The notes: generated by a model from the letters alone, not told the origin. A DNA stretch of 64,000 nucleotides from Zygaena filipendulae (GCA_907165275.2 OU015675.1:3737501-3801500), one strand, 5' to 3'. Shown: positions 48,196 to 59,774, counted from the first letter of the stretch. Translations and numbers: made by a program.

Positions 48196-48837
48196 GTATA
48201 TGCGCATACATACACCTAAACATACTGAAATTTGCGAATGTTTCACTAAAAATCAAGCACTGATGATCTAACATCAGATACGTAGATAAATTTTATATTA
48301 GCACAATGAGCCGCAAACACAACCGCCGACTCAAATAGTTTGAACACGGCCTAGTGATCAACGGGTCCAGGTAGCATGAAGTAATCAATGTAAAGGTAGA
48401 ACTTCCACATGCCAAAAGACACAAGAATTAAGTCCGTGGATGTGTATACTGTATGGTAGTTTTATTATAAAAAAAGAGAAACCTAGGTGTATCAGTGCTT
48501 TTACGAAGTTTGGCAGCTGTTGCCATGGCTCAGAGGTGACTGAATATTCTACGACTTGCGACCATGCCGTTCCAAAAACTGCCAGTTTTAAAAGACCAGT
48601 TTTCAAAGAGATTTTCTTTGAACATTGCGATAGGTAGGTACTAATTGCGGTAACTAGGTACTCCATTGTTTGTTTCTTTAAAAAAAAAAAGTTTTTATTT
48701 TTGAGCATTTACTAGTATAGGTCATGTGGATAATTTTTTTACTATCTACTCTAATACAATAAATATCACAGTGTTCATAAAAATAAACCCTTTCGTGATT
48801 TCTTCTAGTGTTTGGAATTTGAATTCGATCATTTAAT
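48196..48837. other. unassigned; short hairpin
   Basis: Contains TTCAAAGA-GATTT-TCTTTGAA (48601-48621), an 8-bp stem. Overlapping frames on both strands at 48385-48708 show no domain I recognise. ATAGGTCATGTGGAT at 48718 resembles the flank of the 44.03-kb element. Confidence 0.3.
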
Positions 48838-49121
48838 CTAATCTATACATATAATAAAATCGTAACAGGTCGATGTCTGTACATAGGAGATAAATAAGAA
48901 AAAATAAATTTAGGCGACTCTATGAATGATATAGAAGCCAAAAATACCGTTTTTAGAATTTTTGTCTGTCTGTCTGTATGTTTGTATTCGTGCTACGCAA
49001 AAACTGCTGCACCAAATTTGCGTTTTTTTTTGTTGTATTGCTAAGGGTCTAACTTAGATACTCATGTTTAGATTTTTTCGAAATTACATCTGGAACTAGA
49101 GATATTAAAAAAAGATGCTGG
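48838..49121 (+). mobile_element. Helitron-like element, 5' family distinct
   Basis: Starts A|TCTATACATATAATAAAATC, body GTCGATGTCTGTACATAGGA, CTGTCTGTCTGTATGTTTG, CGCAAAAACTGCTGCACC. It resembles the 5' portion of another lepidopteran Helitron family. No CCGCGG end is seen before the next copy begins. Confidence 0.5.
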
Positions 49122-49323
49122 TCATCCTACTAATATACGTATTATATAAATGTGAAATTGTGGATGTTTGTTACTCAATCACGCAAAACCGGCTGAAAAG
49201 ATTTGGATGAAATTTGGCATGCATGTAGTCTTTGACATGGAAAAGAACATGGGCTACCTTTTATCCCGAAATTCCCGCAGGATTGCCGAAACTAACGCGG
49301 GTAAAACCGCGGGGCACAGTTAG
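49122..49323 (+). mobile_element. Helitron-like H1, complete, TTAG end
   Basis: Flank A|TCCTACTAATATACGTATTA; ends GTAAAACCGCGGGGCACAGT then TAG|T, so CTAG has become TTAG. Confidence 0.82.
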
Positions 49324-49354
49324 TACGTAAATATAAAACTACAAGGACGTATGC

Positions 49355-49412
49355 GTATGTTACTATAAGGACATGTAATCTGTGTTGTGTACCTTAATAA
49401 ATAAACAATCAA
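49355..49412 (+). mobile_element. retroposon 3' end
   Basis: ACTATAAGGACATGTAATCT then GTGTTGTGTACCTTAATAAA; second copy of the 7.82-kb 3' end. Confidence 0.5.
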
Positions 49413-50119
49413 AAGTGCAGTGGTTTGCTAGAAACGGAACATTACGTGTCTGGCGCCAAGAGTACGTCTTTCGTAGATTTACGGGGATGACGGTGAAAGG
49501 AGTAAAATCGGCTTCGATATGCTTGATTCACGACGCAACTAAAAAAGGTTTGATTAGCTGATTTGATCATCATCGGTTCTTCTCTCAACTGTTTTAATAT
49601 CAAACCAGTTTTTTTATGGTAGGTTGGTACGAATAACTCTAACAGTTGTCTGTAAATAATTTTCTTAAATAAATAATTTTTTTACCCCAAAAATGCATAG
49701 AACTCTATTTTGCTTGCTGAACCGATCCTTGGTGCAACGCGCTCCGTTTCCTTTCACGCTGTGAATACATTCCATTTCACGAAGCCATAAATTTTCAAAT
49801 TTTTTGGCAAAACAAGAAATGTAACGCGACATAGATATGGGGACTAGTGTCTGTATCATGACGTGTAAAACTTTCGACCACACTCTACACAGTAGCAGTA
49901 CCTACCCACTAGGCGCTCTCCACGCTTTGCATCGCAGTTGCAATAAATCATGCCAGTTTTATCCTCTCATATAGTTTTGCACACACACATTTTAATGAAA
50001 AAATAAAATATTGTGTATTCTATTATTTTCTGAAAATATTAGTACCTATCTATCGATGATTATCGTAATTGATGTTTTTCATAACAAATTTAGTGCTTTA
50101 ATAAAAAAAAATCTTGTTT
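49413..50119. other. unassigned intergenic
   Basis: The 72-codon minus frame (49665-49883, ...CAKKFENLWLREMEC...) shows no known domain. Confidence 0.25.
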
Positions 50120-50445
50120 ATTTTATTAGCACAATTAGCACATTGTTCATTTAGCCAGTATCGGGTTGGATGGTTCGAAATTGAAGTTTATGGTGTTGTA
50201 GACTGCGAAATCTTCCTTGGAGCTCGTGGAGAAATCAGCTCAAGACATCATATTCATATCCTATTTTATTGCACGCATAAAAACCCACTACTTTATGTAT
50301 TTTTACTAACACGCTTTTATTAACTTCATCTGTAACTAACAAATAATTTTTTTATTAGATGTCGGACGGCAGACGGTAGAAGCGACCTTTGATCCCAGTC
50401 AAAAAATATTTTTTTATTTTTTTATTATGTAGAATTTGAATTCTT
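50120..50445 (+). repeat. dispersed repeat, copy 1
   Basis: TCATTTAGCCAGT, GGTTCGAAATTGAAGT, TCCTTGGAGCTCGTGGAG, GAAATCAGCTCAAGACATCA, then GGACGGCAGACGGTAGAAGC and TTGATCCCAGTCAAAAA. The same order of motifs is at 51400-51700. The 69-codon frame across it is not conserved in the second copy. Confidence 0.6.
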
Positions 50446-50984
50446 TATTGAAATTTCAAACGTCCATTTCACTTTAACTATTTGAATTTATAAGATCCCT
50501 ACTCATGCTCTTTTCTACGAGTCGGAGCTTCACAAAGCACCACAAAACACGGTTTGTTCGTGATTTCCCGCTGAATATTGGACGCGTTTAAGGAAAACTT
50601 TCACATTTGTTTCGCTTGCCGAAGTACCCTGCATCATAAGTTGCCAGCAACCGGCATTAGTATCCGAGTGCCGTTCCCCTGCATCGTAGGAGATCAAACA
50701 GAGCGGGTAATCAATTCGTGCGTTTTCTGAGATTTATGTTGCTTTCGCTAAAGTTTGGGCGAAAACTAAAAAATATATAGAGCGATCGTTTTTTAATGTG
50801 ACTACTTTGGGAATGGTAGGTGATAAATTTTGTAACACATCATGACGTTATTTACCCGTTAGATAGGTCAAAATATTATTTATGATAACTTTTCGTATCT
50901 ACAATAAATTATGCCGTCAAAATGGCGTCAATCTCTAAAAATTTCTTGTTTCAAGAACCAAAAGGTATCATAGTACAAAGAATA
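50446..50984. other. unassigned intergenic
   Basis: No named feature. The plus frame beginning near 50922 simply leads into the LINE fragment. Confidence 0.25.
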
Positions 50985-51258
50985 GAAAACCTTCGGTGGG
51001 CGCGAAACATTGATCTTCGAATTGATGAACGATGGAGCTGGAAAATTTTAGAGTGGCGACTGCGAACTGGAGGACGCAAAGTGGATTGTGGGATGGGCCG
51101 GGCTACAAGGTGAAGCGACGAGTTGGTGAAGGTCGCGGGACGCCCTTGGATGCGGGAAGCGCAGGAGCTGGCATTGTTTCGATCCTTGCGGGAGGCGGGA
51201 GGTCCAGCAGTGGACGTCTTTCGACTGATATGATGATGATGACGTTTTAGACATTTCA
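50985..51258 (+). pseudogene. RTE-type LINE reverse-transcriptase tail
   Basis: Plus-strand reading LRWARNIDLRIDERWSWKIL, then EWRLRTGGRKVDCGM, stop, SDELVKVAGRPWMREAQELA, then LFRSLREA. The pattern R(W)..K.LEWR.R.G.R...G....RW.D.L.KVAG..WM..AQ....W..LREA is the conserved end of RTE/BovB-group ORFs. TGA at 51112-51114 stands where the family has TGG (Trp). The 3' end GACTGATATGATGATGATGA is the ATG/TGA-type tail typical of RTE elements, followed shortly by an A run. 5'-truncated to under 300 bp, so dead on arrival. No sign of host use. Confidence 0.8.
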
Positions 51259-51399
51259 CGAAAAAAAAAAAAAAACAAATCGTTGATCATCTTTGTTAAA
51301 TAGAGTTCTTTCTTTCTTCTTGTTTATGGACTTTCGCATATAATGCATTTAGCCAGTTTCAACTAAAATTAATTAGATCTAGATTAATAGAATTAGATT

Positions 51400-51700
51400 A
51401 GATGTATTTTCTATTGAAATGCTTCATTGTACGGTTTGAAATTGTAAGTCACGGTAAGCTTGCAAGAACTTTCTCGGAGCTCTTGGAGGCAACTAACCGA
51501 AGAAATCAGCTCGAAATGTCATATATCTTGTTGAGCATATAAAAAACCATCACAATGAAAATTATTATCCAATACAGTACCTTATAACACAACAAATTCC
51601 ATTTTTAACAATTTTTTATCGACATGAAAACAAATGACCGAACCGCCATCTTTGATTCCCGCCAAAAAACTCGAGTCAACACTTATGTAGAGTTGTAAAA
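51400..51700 (+). repeat. dispersed repeat, copy 2
   Basis: TGTACGGTTTGAAATTGTAA, TCTCGGAGCTCTTGGAGGCA, GAAGAAATCAGCTCGAAATG, ATATAAAAAACCATCAC, then CCGCCATCTTTGATTCCCGC and CAAAAAACTCG. Aligns with copy 1 at 50.12 kb. A shorter relative (CTTCCTCGGTGGAACTTTCC) is at 51868. Confidence 0.6.
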
Positions 51701-53141
51701 AAGTACCTTTCCTTTTTTAAATGTTTTTGCGTAAAAAATACATGTGCACACATTGAAATTTAGAATAAGAGTAGTCGCAGCAATCAACTTTTGCTCGCGT
51801 TGCGCAAAACGAAATCAATTTTGATCTTGATACGGAGGCGTTAGCCGCATACAGCGTTGCAAACTTCCTCGGTGGAACTTTCCGAAGAGAGCAGTTTAAC
51901 TGAATTTACTGACAAATCGATACAAAGTGTAGGTATTGGGTAATAAATTATAGTATACTTATAGGTGCAAAAATTTAGTACGATGCTTGTAAGTATCGAA
52001 TAGTATTATTTTGTTTCTTTTTGTTTCTTGGGCATAAATATTACATCTAATTTGGCAGTAGCTTTAATCATTAAGGTGTCCATAGTCGGTTAGTGCTGTG
52101 GATATGTTAAATAAATAAAATAGCATGTGAGTGTGTTAGTGTACCTACCTACCATTAAATATTGTTATACAGTCCATAGACACAGCATCTTTCATTTCCA
52201 AGCATTAGGATCCTGCAGCATTCTTAGTCAAAGACTAACGCCACCAATTCGTCTAGGTATATTTGCCATTTGGGTGTGTTTTAGATAATGTGGACTCAGA
52301 ATGTTATATAACATGTTATTTAACTTAGTCACGTTAGTTTTTTTGTTGTTTTTCTTTTGTTATTAAGTACAACAGTCGCTGCCGCAGCTAGTGAAACGTC
52401 CTCTCAGCGCCGACTTCGTGAAGCATATCACTGAAGAACGAGAAATAACAATGGTTGTATAACATAGTTATATTGCATTGTTATTCTAACGTGTACACTC
52501 TTGTTTTATGTTGCAATGTTGAATAACAAACATAGTGTGGACGTGCTATATAACACAAGTTATCTAACATGTTACATGGTCTGTACGAAACTACGCACCG
52601 TGAAACTGCGTTACTTAATTATTAGATACATACTAATATTAATTTTATTTTTAGTTCCACTTTCGCTTATAAGGAAATAGCATAAAGATTAGCGTGATAT
52701 GAAACTAAATGAAGCTCCTTCCAATTAGTTCCTATCGTTTTATTTATACCGGTTAGTTCCGGTCAGAAGTGTCATCTCTTTCACTCGTTGGTAGTTAAAT
52801 GGTTGGAACTCGTCACACGGCCGAATCGGAAACAACCGCAATAGCTTGGAATACGAATCCGGTATGCGAAAAACATGTAGGTAAGTAGGTACAATTAATC
52901 CAGAACCGTTTACATATTGGATGCATATTGGTTAAACATTACCAATATTATGTTAATTGAAAATAGCGAGATTTTATTGTTGTTCCATTTTATTGCAAAT
53001 GAAATCTTTGTTACGGCTTATCTATACATATACATCTGTATTATTATTATTCTTAGTAATACTACTACTAGGTATCTACTATATATAGGTACAACAATCC
53101 CTATACATAAATTATAGATAAATTATTATATGTAGGTATAT
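51701..53141. other. unassigned; ATAACATGTTAT-rich tract
   Basis: 52280-52590 has several GTTATATAACATGTTAT-like palindromes, including two direct near-repeats of GTGGAC...ATATAACA...GTTAT.TAAC. The rest is unassigned. AGGTAAGTAGGTACAA at 52877 is the common TAGGTA motif. Confidence 0.3.
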
Positions 53142-53448
53142 ACATAATATTGAAGTGTCTGTTTGTAATTCTAAATGAACAGCTTTCTACTAAATGCATA
53201 TGAAAGTATATTCGGTAGGTACATGTACGGTACTTACATAAAAAAATCAATTTTATAAGTTTTTATTGTATGTCTGTTTGTTCCGGATAATCTCTGGAAC
53301 GACTTAGATCGATTTTAACGAGACTTTCACTCGCAGATAGCTGATGTTTTATAAAGTAACTTAGGCTAGGTACCTACTTTTATTCTAGAAAAAATTATTC
53401 CTGCGGGAATTTCAAAACTTACGCGGGTGAAACCGCGGGGCACAGTAA
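53142..53448 (+). mobile_element. Helitron-like H4, copy 2
   Basis: TACATAATATTGAAGTGTCT to GGTGAAACCGCGGGGCACAG then TAAG. Aligns with the 22.77- and 62.46-kb copies throughout (CGAGACTTTCACTCGCAGAT, AAAATTATTCCTGCGGGAAT). Confidence 0.82.
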
Positions 53449-54310
53449 GTGCTTACCTATAAATGGACAAATTATTCAAGTTTAGTTTTACCTAATATTA
53501 ATTCACCGACTGAACGATCTTTTTTTTTCAGTAGTTCTGGAAATACATAGCACACAAATTTTGTAAGTGTAACCCAAAATACTCAGATTGAAATATTATG
53601 CAGTTATTTTCCATTGACAATGACAATTTTTTTGCCAGTGACAATTTCTTTCAGTAGGAAGACCTACTTAGGTTCCAGAAAAAATCAATCGAAATTGGTG
53701 AGAAAAAACCGGTTTTATGGTTTTACAATTTGAGTTATGATATTAGTTTATGGATATAAATTACTTGGCTATTCTTAATAATACGTTATTATAGCGGCAC
53801 CTGGTGAAATTGTTTTATGTCACGTGATCAGCACTAGTTGTACATAGGTACGTTATTAATAGCCGAATTATTATTATTATTTATCTTCTTCGCTTCTTCT
53901 ATAAATTGTGTGGAATATTGTGTGCCGTCCGAACTTTTATAAATAAATTTTCATCTGTATAGGTATCTACCTACGTATATAAAATTATTCGTTACGTGAG
54001 TTTGTTATCCGGTTATGAACAGACAGCCACCAACTCCAAACACCAAAGTGAATATGGTAGATTTGCAGTAGGTATTTGCTTTAACTTCCTTTGCAACCGC
54101 CGCACGCCTGCGCTTCTCTAAATCGTATTATTTTCTCTTATCTGTGTGCGTGTTTTTCTTGTGTGTGTTACATTCACAAGTTTTGTGCTCGTAACTGTTT
54201 GATATCACGAAACATTTAATATGCCATTTATAATAATGCCCACAATTAATCTGCCCTAGGCGCTGTCGGGTGGATTTTATCGTTGGTACGTAAGTAGGTA
54301 CCTATCATTT
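53449..54310. other. unassigned intergenic
   Basis: No gene or named repeat. A T-rich run at 53519-53528 and TATTATTATTATT at 53870-53882. Confidence 0.25.
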
Positions 54311-54734
54311 AAAATTTTTACAAAAAAATTAAAACCGACTTCCAAAAACACAAAACTAAAAATCTTAAAAATAAAACGCTAAAAATAACAACATACCCAT
54401 TTAATCCAAAAGACAACAACACACGTAATATTATTATTGGTTTGTGCTACCACTAATCGGTTTGAATTCGGTGACAAGCCCGCTGGTGTCTGCCCACTTG
54501 GGTTGGACGCTCACGAAGAGCTGGTGGCGGGAGTCGACTTAGCCCATCTACCTCCTCCATATTTGGCTTGTCACCGACTTCATACCGATTAGTGGTAGCA
54601 CAAACCAATAATAATATTACGTGTGTTGTTGTCTTTTGGATTAAATGGGTATGTTGTTATTTTTAGCGTTTTATTTTTAAGATTTTTAGTTTTGTGTTTT
54701 TGGAAGTCGGTTTTAATTTTTTTGTAAAAATTTT
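54311..54734. mobile_element. 424-bp hairpin element
   Basis: Left arm about 54311-54480, right arm about 54566-54734, with very few mismatches: AATTAAAACCGACTTCCAAA, ACATACCCATTTAATCCAAA, ACGTAATATTATTATTGGTT, GTGCTACCACTAATCGGT and GGTGACAAGCC each find their complement in order. The loop is about 85 bases (TCTGCCCACTTGGGTTGGAC ... TACCTCCTCC). A single right-type arm occurs alone at 58835-58961. Confidence 0.92.
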
Positions 54735-54951
54735 GTTTATTTCTCGCTTTTAAGTGACTTAGTTTGACTTAGTCTCTAAGTTGCATTAGCCTTATGTCAA
54801 CTGCTCATCACCTTTTACAAAATATTGCTTTTCCCGACGCAGGGACGTTAATTATTGAGGAGTTCTCCTGGTACATCATCATTAGTTCCACTTCACCATA
54901 TACATTGTGACGAGCATAAATTGTTTAGAAACCATATTAAAGTTAACGAAT

Positions 54952-55519
54952 CGGAATCTGTGAAATACCTATTATTTAATAAGTTCTGATGACCATCTGT
55001 GGTCTTCATCATCAGTTCCACTTCTTCAAATTTTGCTTTCCAAAAGCAAATAAACGATTTACTATAAAAAATCCAAAAATCGCTATAGGTGTACCTATAA
55101 TTTTTGAAGAGTTCCCTCGATTACTCCAAGATCCCATCATCAGATCTCGACTTGGTGACAATGGAATCAATTTGGGAGTATCCCCTTTCAAACAAAAAAA
55201 CAATTTTTGAAATCGCTCCAATCGGAATCCGTGAAATACGTATTATTTTTGAGTAGTTCCGATGACCATCTGTGGTCTTCATCATCAGTTCCACTTCTTC
55301 AAATTTTGCTTTCCAGAAGCAAATGAACGATTTACTATAAAAAATACCCAAATCGCTATAGGTGTGCCTATAATTTTTGAAGAGTTCCCTCGATTTCTCC
55401 AAGATCCCATCATCAGATTCCGACTTGGTGGCAATGGGACCTAATTGGGAGTAAACCCTTTCAAACAAAAAAAGAATTTTCGAAATCGGTCCAACCGTCT
55501 TCGAGTAATCGGTGAACAT

Positions 55520-55558
<39 letters not shown>

Positions 55559-55608
55559 ATACATACAATCGAACATAGAACCTCCTCCTTTTTGGAAGTC
55601 GGTTAAAA
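54952..55608. mobile_element. repeat with doubled 271-bp unit and TCGGTT end
   Basis: Unit 1 (54952-55222) and unit 2 (55223-55495) match closely: CGGAATC(T/C)GTGAAATAC, GATGACCATCTGTGGTCTTC, TGAAGAGTTCCCTCGATT, CCAAGATCCCATCATCAGAT. After unit 2 come GGTCCAACCGTCTTCGAGTA, a 31-base A run (55525-55556 region) and the end TTTTTGGAAGTCGGTTAAAA. That end is inverted with respect to the left end of the 54311 hairpin (TTAAAACCGACTTCCAAAAA), so 54311-55608 may be one large element. The sequence is a familiar abundant repeat in Lepidoptera. The 151-codon minus frame is a by-product of the doubled unit. Confidence 0.75.
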
Positions 55609-55631
55609 AGTAATGTATGCGGTTATGTAGT

Positions 55632-55702
55632 ACTAGCTGACCCCCGCGGTTTCACCCGCGGTAATTTCGGGATACTCGCGGGAATTCTGGGATAAAAAGT
55701 AT
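55632..55702 (-). mobile_element. Helitron 3' end fragment
   Basis: Plus strand ACTAGCTGACCCCCGCGG to CGCGGGAATTCTGGGATAAA and AAGTATG. Truncated there. Confidence 0.72.
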
Positions 55703-56059
55703 GCAACTCCACCATTTTAAGTAGAAACACGAACTGCGCTTTTATTCCATACAAGATAAAAGGATACAAACTTATTCTACACTGGCACTAGAGCAAATAT
55801 TTGCGCTCAAGTTTTTTTTGGCCATAAATTAATTATTGAAGAAATAGAAAACATCAAAAAAAACTCTGATATTTTCACAAATATAATAAAACGTTTAGCT
55901 AAAGTATTTTATAGCCTACCTATTATTTTACTTTTTTATGAAGAACCAATTCTTTTTTACATAGCTCCTCCAACCTAATAACATTTTATCAGTTTCCAAT
56001 AAATATAATTACCTATTCGTTACCATTCACATTGTGTTTTAGGTATAAAACACAAGTTG
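55703..56059. other. unassigned intergenic
   Basis: No feature seen. Confidence 0.25.
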
Positions 56060-56246
56060 ATCCCACGGTCCCACTCATTTCGGAATTCCCGTAGGATAAA
56101 AGTAGCCTATACTATGTACCTAATGAATACTGTACGAGTAAGTAGTTTTCTAAAGGTGTAAGTGAAGAATTATTTAATTTACACATTATAAAAAAACAAA
56201 CATACAAAAAATCAAATCTTGCCTCTTTATAATATTAGTATCGATA
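56060..56246 (-). mobile_element. Helitron-like H3, hairpin decayed
   Basis: Plus strand TCCCACTCATTTCGGAATTC to AAAAATCAAATCTTGCCTCT and TTATAATATTAGTATCGA. Typical H3 5' end, diverged 3' end. Confidence 0.65.
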
Positions 56247-56956
56247 AAAGCACGAACTAATCGGTTGTTCCAACAGTAAGAATTGGGTTGGCGCGTGTTT
56301 TCCATGCGATTAATGAGAAGATATGGACCCGAACCGCTGTTGTGTACTAAACCAATATTTAAGTCATCATTATTTGTTAACTATCGGTTATTTATGAAGT
56401 TTCACTTCAATAGCGATAGGAAGACGGCTTTGGCCATGGTTCACTGACGAGAATATTGAAATTTTATCTGAAATGCTTATTCATATACAGAAGACACTGA
56501 AAAAAGTAAAATGTTTTTCAATAGGTTTAAATAGACCATATAACAATTCTTCTGAAAACGACTCATTTTCCAAACTTCCATAGCAAATCCACATACGATG
56601 AATTAATTTTTCATGAAATAAGTCAACCATCTAATATAATCTTATAATCTCTGGTTTCTTGTTTGCTTCGGAAAACACGTCATGTAATATTAGTTCGTAT
56701 AAAATGTGAAATGTGAACACACTTACGGGATAGCATCGGCGGTGACTTCAAAAGTTTTTGAATGATTGCCGAATCGTGATCTGCGATCATTCAAACTTCA
56801 GACAGTTTTATTTGTTTCCAAAAAGATTTTCAAACTTTTTAGCTTGTGAAAATGTAATGTGTGACTTTTGTGTAGGTATGTACTTATGTAGGTTTATTAA
56901 CCTACATTAGGTACATCTACCTACCATTAACCTATAATTAAGACTATATTGTCTTT
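56247..56956. other. unassigned intergenic
   Basis: Nothing identified. Palindromic CTACATTAGGTACATCTACC-type sequence near 56900 belongs to the TAGGTA background. Confidence 0.25.
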
Positions 56957-57000
56957 ATATTATGTAAATTACGCGGGACTTGAACGCGATGTTGTCTTTA
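56957..57000 (+). mobile_element. solo inverted end of the 16.55-kb element
   Basis: TATTATGTAAATTACGCGGG then ACTTGAACGCGATGTTGTC matches the left end at 16553. No partner end follows. Confidence 0.7.
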
Positions 57001-57240
57001 TTTAGAAAACTGCAGAGAGCATCTAGCTATATAGTAAATAGTAGTTATTATTTTCAGAATTATTTAATTAGAATTTTTTGTGAAATAAGTAAGTATCTAT
57101 TTATTTGTACCGCAACATAAAACTCTCGATCTAAAAACAATACATGTTATCTAATTCCTACCTTTGTGGTTAACAGTCATGTACACTTAGACCAAATAAG
57201 GAAATACAAGTTTAAAATAAATAGATACTGTTGAAATAGG

Positions 57241-57364
57241 TTTTTTTTTATAATATATAATGGGGGCAAACGGACAGGTGGCACATGGCACATGGTAGGT
57301 ATAAGTATAAGTAAATACCGCCGCCCGTAGACATCTACAAAACCATAGGGCCTTGTTGGTGTTC
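57241..57364 (-). mobile_element. tRNA-SINE 3' portion
   Basis: Plus strand TTTTTTTTTATAATATATAA, GGGGGCAAACGGACAGGTGG, AAATACCGCCGCCCGTAGAC, ATCTACAAAACCATAGGGCC. Includes an expanded GTATAAGTATAAGTAA. Confidence 0.75.
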
Positions 57365-57384
57365 AAAACACATTTATTTAACAA

Positions 57385-57600
57385 ACTAGCTGTGCCCCGC
57401 GGTTTCACTCGCGTGAAAGCTTTTTATACAACTTTTTTTCTGACATCCGATTTCAATGAAAAAAAGCCTATATGTAGCTCCAGGCTAAGCTTAATCCAGC
57501 TGTGAAAACCGCATGACCATCTGTTCAGTAGATTCGGAGATTATCGCGATCAGACCGACAGACAGACAGACAGACAAAAAGACAGAAAATAATTTTAAAA
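57385..57600 (-). mobile_element. Helitron-like, distinct 5' family
   Basis: Plus strand ACTAGCTGTGCCCCGCGG then TCACTCGCGTGAAAGC; body TACAACTTTTTTTCTGACAT, AGTAGATTCGGAGATTATCG and a GACA run at 57558-57575. The 3' 25 bp are H1-like, the rest is another family. Confidence 0.72.
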
Positions 57601-57814
57601 ACTTTTTGTGCTTGATTACTCTTCTTTTATCACCCCTCTCAATTTTAGGTAAAAATATTCAATGTACGGAATCGCTAATTCTACTCTTTTATTAAAGTAT
57701 ATTATGTAGAAGATTATAGTATAATTTATAAAAGATAGATATATACTATTGAGGACATTTTGTAGATCTTTTGAAGACCATCATTTTAGTAATAAACACT
57801 TTTGGTGTATGATC

Positions 57815-58161
57815 AACGTATGCGAGGATAAGAGCTCGAAAGCGCATTTTCATCCGACTTGTTTCAAATTTATCGTCACTGCTCAGCTCCTATGTGTCTT
57901 AGCGTTATCTTATATAGCCTATAACCTGCCCAGGAGTATGGACTACAATCGTACCAAGTTTGGTTAAAATCTCTTCAGTAGTTTTTGATCCATGCGTGCA
58001 CATACAGGCAGACCGACAGACAGACAGACAAAACATTTACTGATTGCATTCTTGGCATCAGTATCGATCACCATTCATCCTCCAATATTAATTTTGAATA
58101 TATATTCAATGTACAGAATTGACCTCTCTACAGTTTTATTATAAGTATATAGATATAGATA
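57815..58161 (-). mobile_element. H7 block without H1 part
   Basis: Same orientation and sequence as 1981-2334 (AACGTATGCGAGGATAAGAG ... TTTATTATAAGTATATAGAT), including the GACA run and CCAATATTAATTTTGAATAT. What precedes it (TTTTGGTGTATGATC) is not Helitron 3' end sequence. Confidence 0.78.
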
Positions 58162-58834
58162 TTAAAGGGGGTGTCTCTTTAATATTTGATGACTGACTGT
58201 GTTTTGGACTTACTTGAGAAATAAAAGCTGCCTCTTGCGTCTGGCTCTCTTACAAGCCAATGGTCCCATATTCCTTACCGTAACGACAACTCAATCGGAT
58301 AGAAGATCAACAAATTGAACCGAGTAATCAACGAGCACGTCCCAATATCATAAATACGCCTGTTCTTCTGTTCGAACCCAACAAAATACAAAATAACACT
58401 TTATGTGGATTGGCTTGAATCCAGAGTCTTTGCTTTCTATGTGTTCGCCTGTATTCTCATATAGGCTAATGTAAGACGCAAGTTATGAGCTGACTGAAGA
58501 TTTAGTTTACTATTTTCAACTTATAGTAATAACATTTCGCAAACTAGGGTTCCAAACTTGAGCACACGTTAGGAAAATAAAAACGTTAAAGAAAAAAGTC
58601 AAGATTTGAAAAAAAAAAAAAAAATAGTTACCTAAGTAATTTATGCGATCGATGTTCGTTTTATGTCATTGTAGAGGTACTGGTTGTGCACCCCATGTGC
58701 ACTCGCGTCAATTTTGGTATTCCCCCGGAAAGTCTATACATAATTATATCGGGGTGAAACCTAACTTACACAGAAATTACTTGTATCTAACAATACATAA
58801 ATTAAAAAGTGAAGTGAAGAATTCAAATCGAAAA
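58162..58834. other. unassigned with a Helitron scrap
   Basis: 58685-58735 (GTGCACCCCATGTGCACTCG, TCAATTTTGGTATTCCCCCG) looks like a worn H2 3' end. The A run at 58607-58623 is simple. Confidence 0.3.
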
Positions 58835-58961
58835 GTGGTAGCACAAACCAATAATAGTCGTGTATTTTTGTCTGAATCTGGATTAAATCGGTATTACTTA
58901 TGTTATTTTTAGCTTTTTAGTTTTGTGTTTTTGGAAGTCGGTTTTAATTTTTTTGTTTCAC
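58835..58961 (+). mobile_element. single arm of the 54.3-kb hairpin
   Basis: GTGGTAGCACAAACCAATAA to TTTTGGAAGTCGGTTTTAAT and TTTTTTTG. Several small changes (CTGAATCTGGATTAAATCGG) relative to the 54.6-kb arm. Confidence 0.8.
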
Positions 58962-59570
58962 TAAACAGTATCGCTGTTAGTTGATGACTTGTATCCATTT
59001 CACGAATCATCTACACACGCAACTCCAAATTGAGATCTCGTGAAAATGTATGGAATCTATTTCTTCGGCGTACACAATGGAGTATATCATGCATACGTCG
59101 ATCGCGTGTAGGAGTTTGTTTATTGATATTATGTACACACTATATTGTATATGGTCGCATTTGGGTCTATTATTTGCCTAATGCTCATACTGCTTTTGTT
59201 GTATCGGAGAGATGATGCCGCTTTTATGAGATACTTTGATATACGTACACTTAAGGTACACTATATATAAATTTAAATAAGCAACATACCTATTCAAGCT
59301 CTTAATAATTCATCTTTATATGTAACTAAAAAAATAAACACAAAATAAACACACACGAGAGAAAATTCATACAGAAAATTCTAACAAAAAAATCTGAGTA
59401 GGTACTAAACATACCTATAAGTGGGTCAACGACCTTTTATGAAATGGCGTACCTATCGGTAACAATACCAAAGAAAGGAAACGATTCAATGACCCTTACG
59501 TATATGATCCGTACCGTAATAATTTGCGCTCCCAGTTTTCATGAATATATTTTTGTTGTTGGATTATTGT
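58962..59570. other. unassigned intergenic
   Basis: No repeat recognised. The 61-codon plus frame at 59030 has no known domain. Confidence 0.25.
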
Positions 59571-59774
59571 ATCCTTACTAATATTATAAATGCGAAAGTG
59601 AGTTTGTTTGTTACGCTTTTATGCCTTAACGGCTCAACCGATCACAACGAAATTTTGCGTACCTACACGTTGTCAAGGGTAGGTACAGATAAGGACATAT
59701 TAGGGTACTTTTTATCCCGGAATTCCAGCGGGAACTTCGAAATTACCGCGGGTGAAACCGAGGGGAACAGCTAG
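59571..59774 (+). mobile_element. Helitron-like H1, complete
   Basis: Flank A|TCCTTACTAATATTATAAAT; ends CGCGGGTGAAACCGAGGGGA then ACAGCTAG|T. All landmarks intact. Confidence 0.88.

Noticed and set aside
48385..48708. 107-codon minus-strand frame with a protein-like middle
   Set aside because: No family recognised, both strands open, flanks A-rich. Not enough to call an exon.
55121..55576. 151-codon minus-strand frame
   Set aside because: Reads through the doubled 271-bp unit and the A run (giving poly-Phe).
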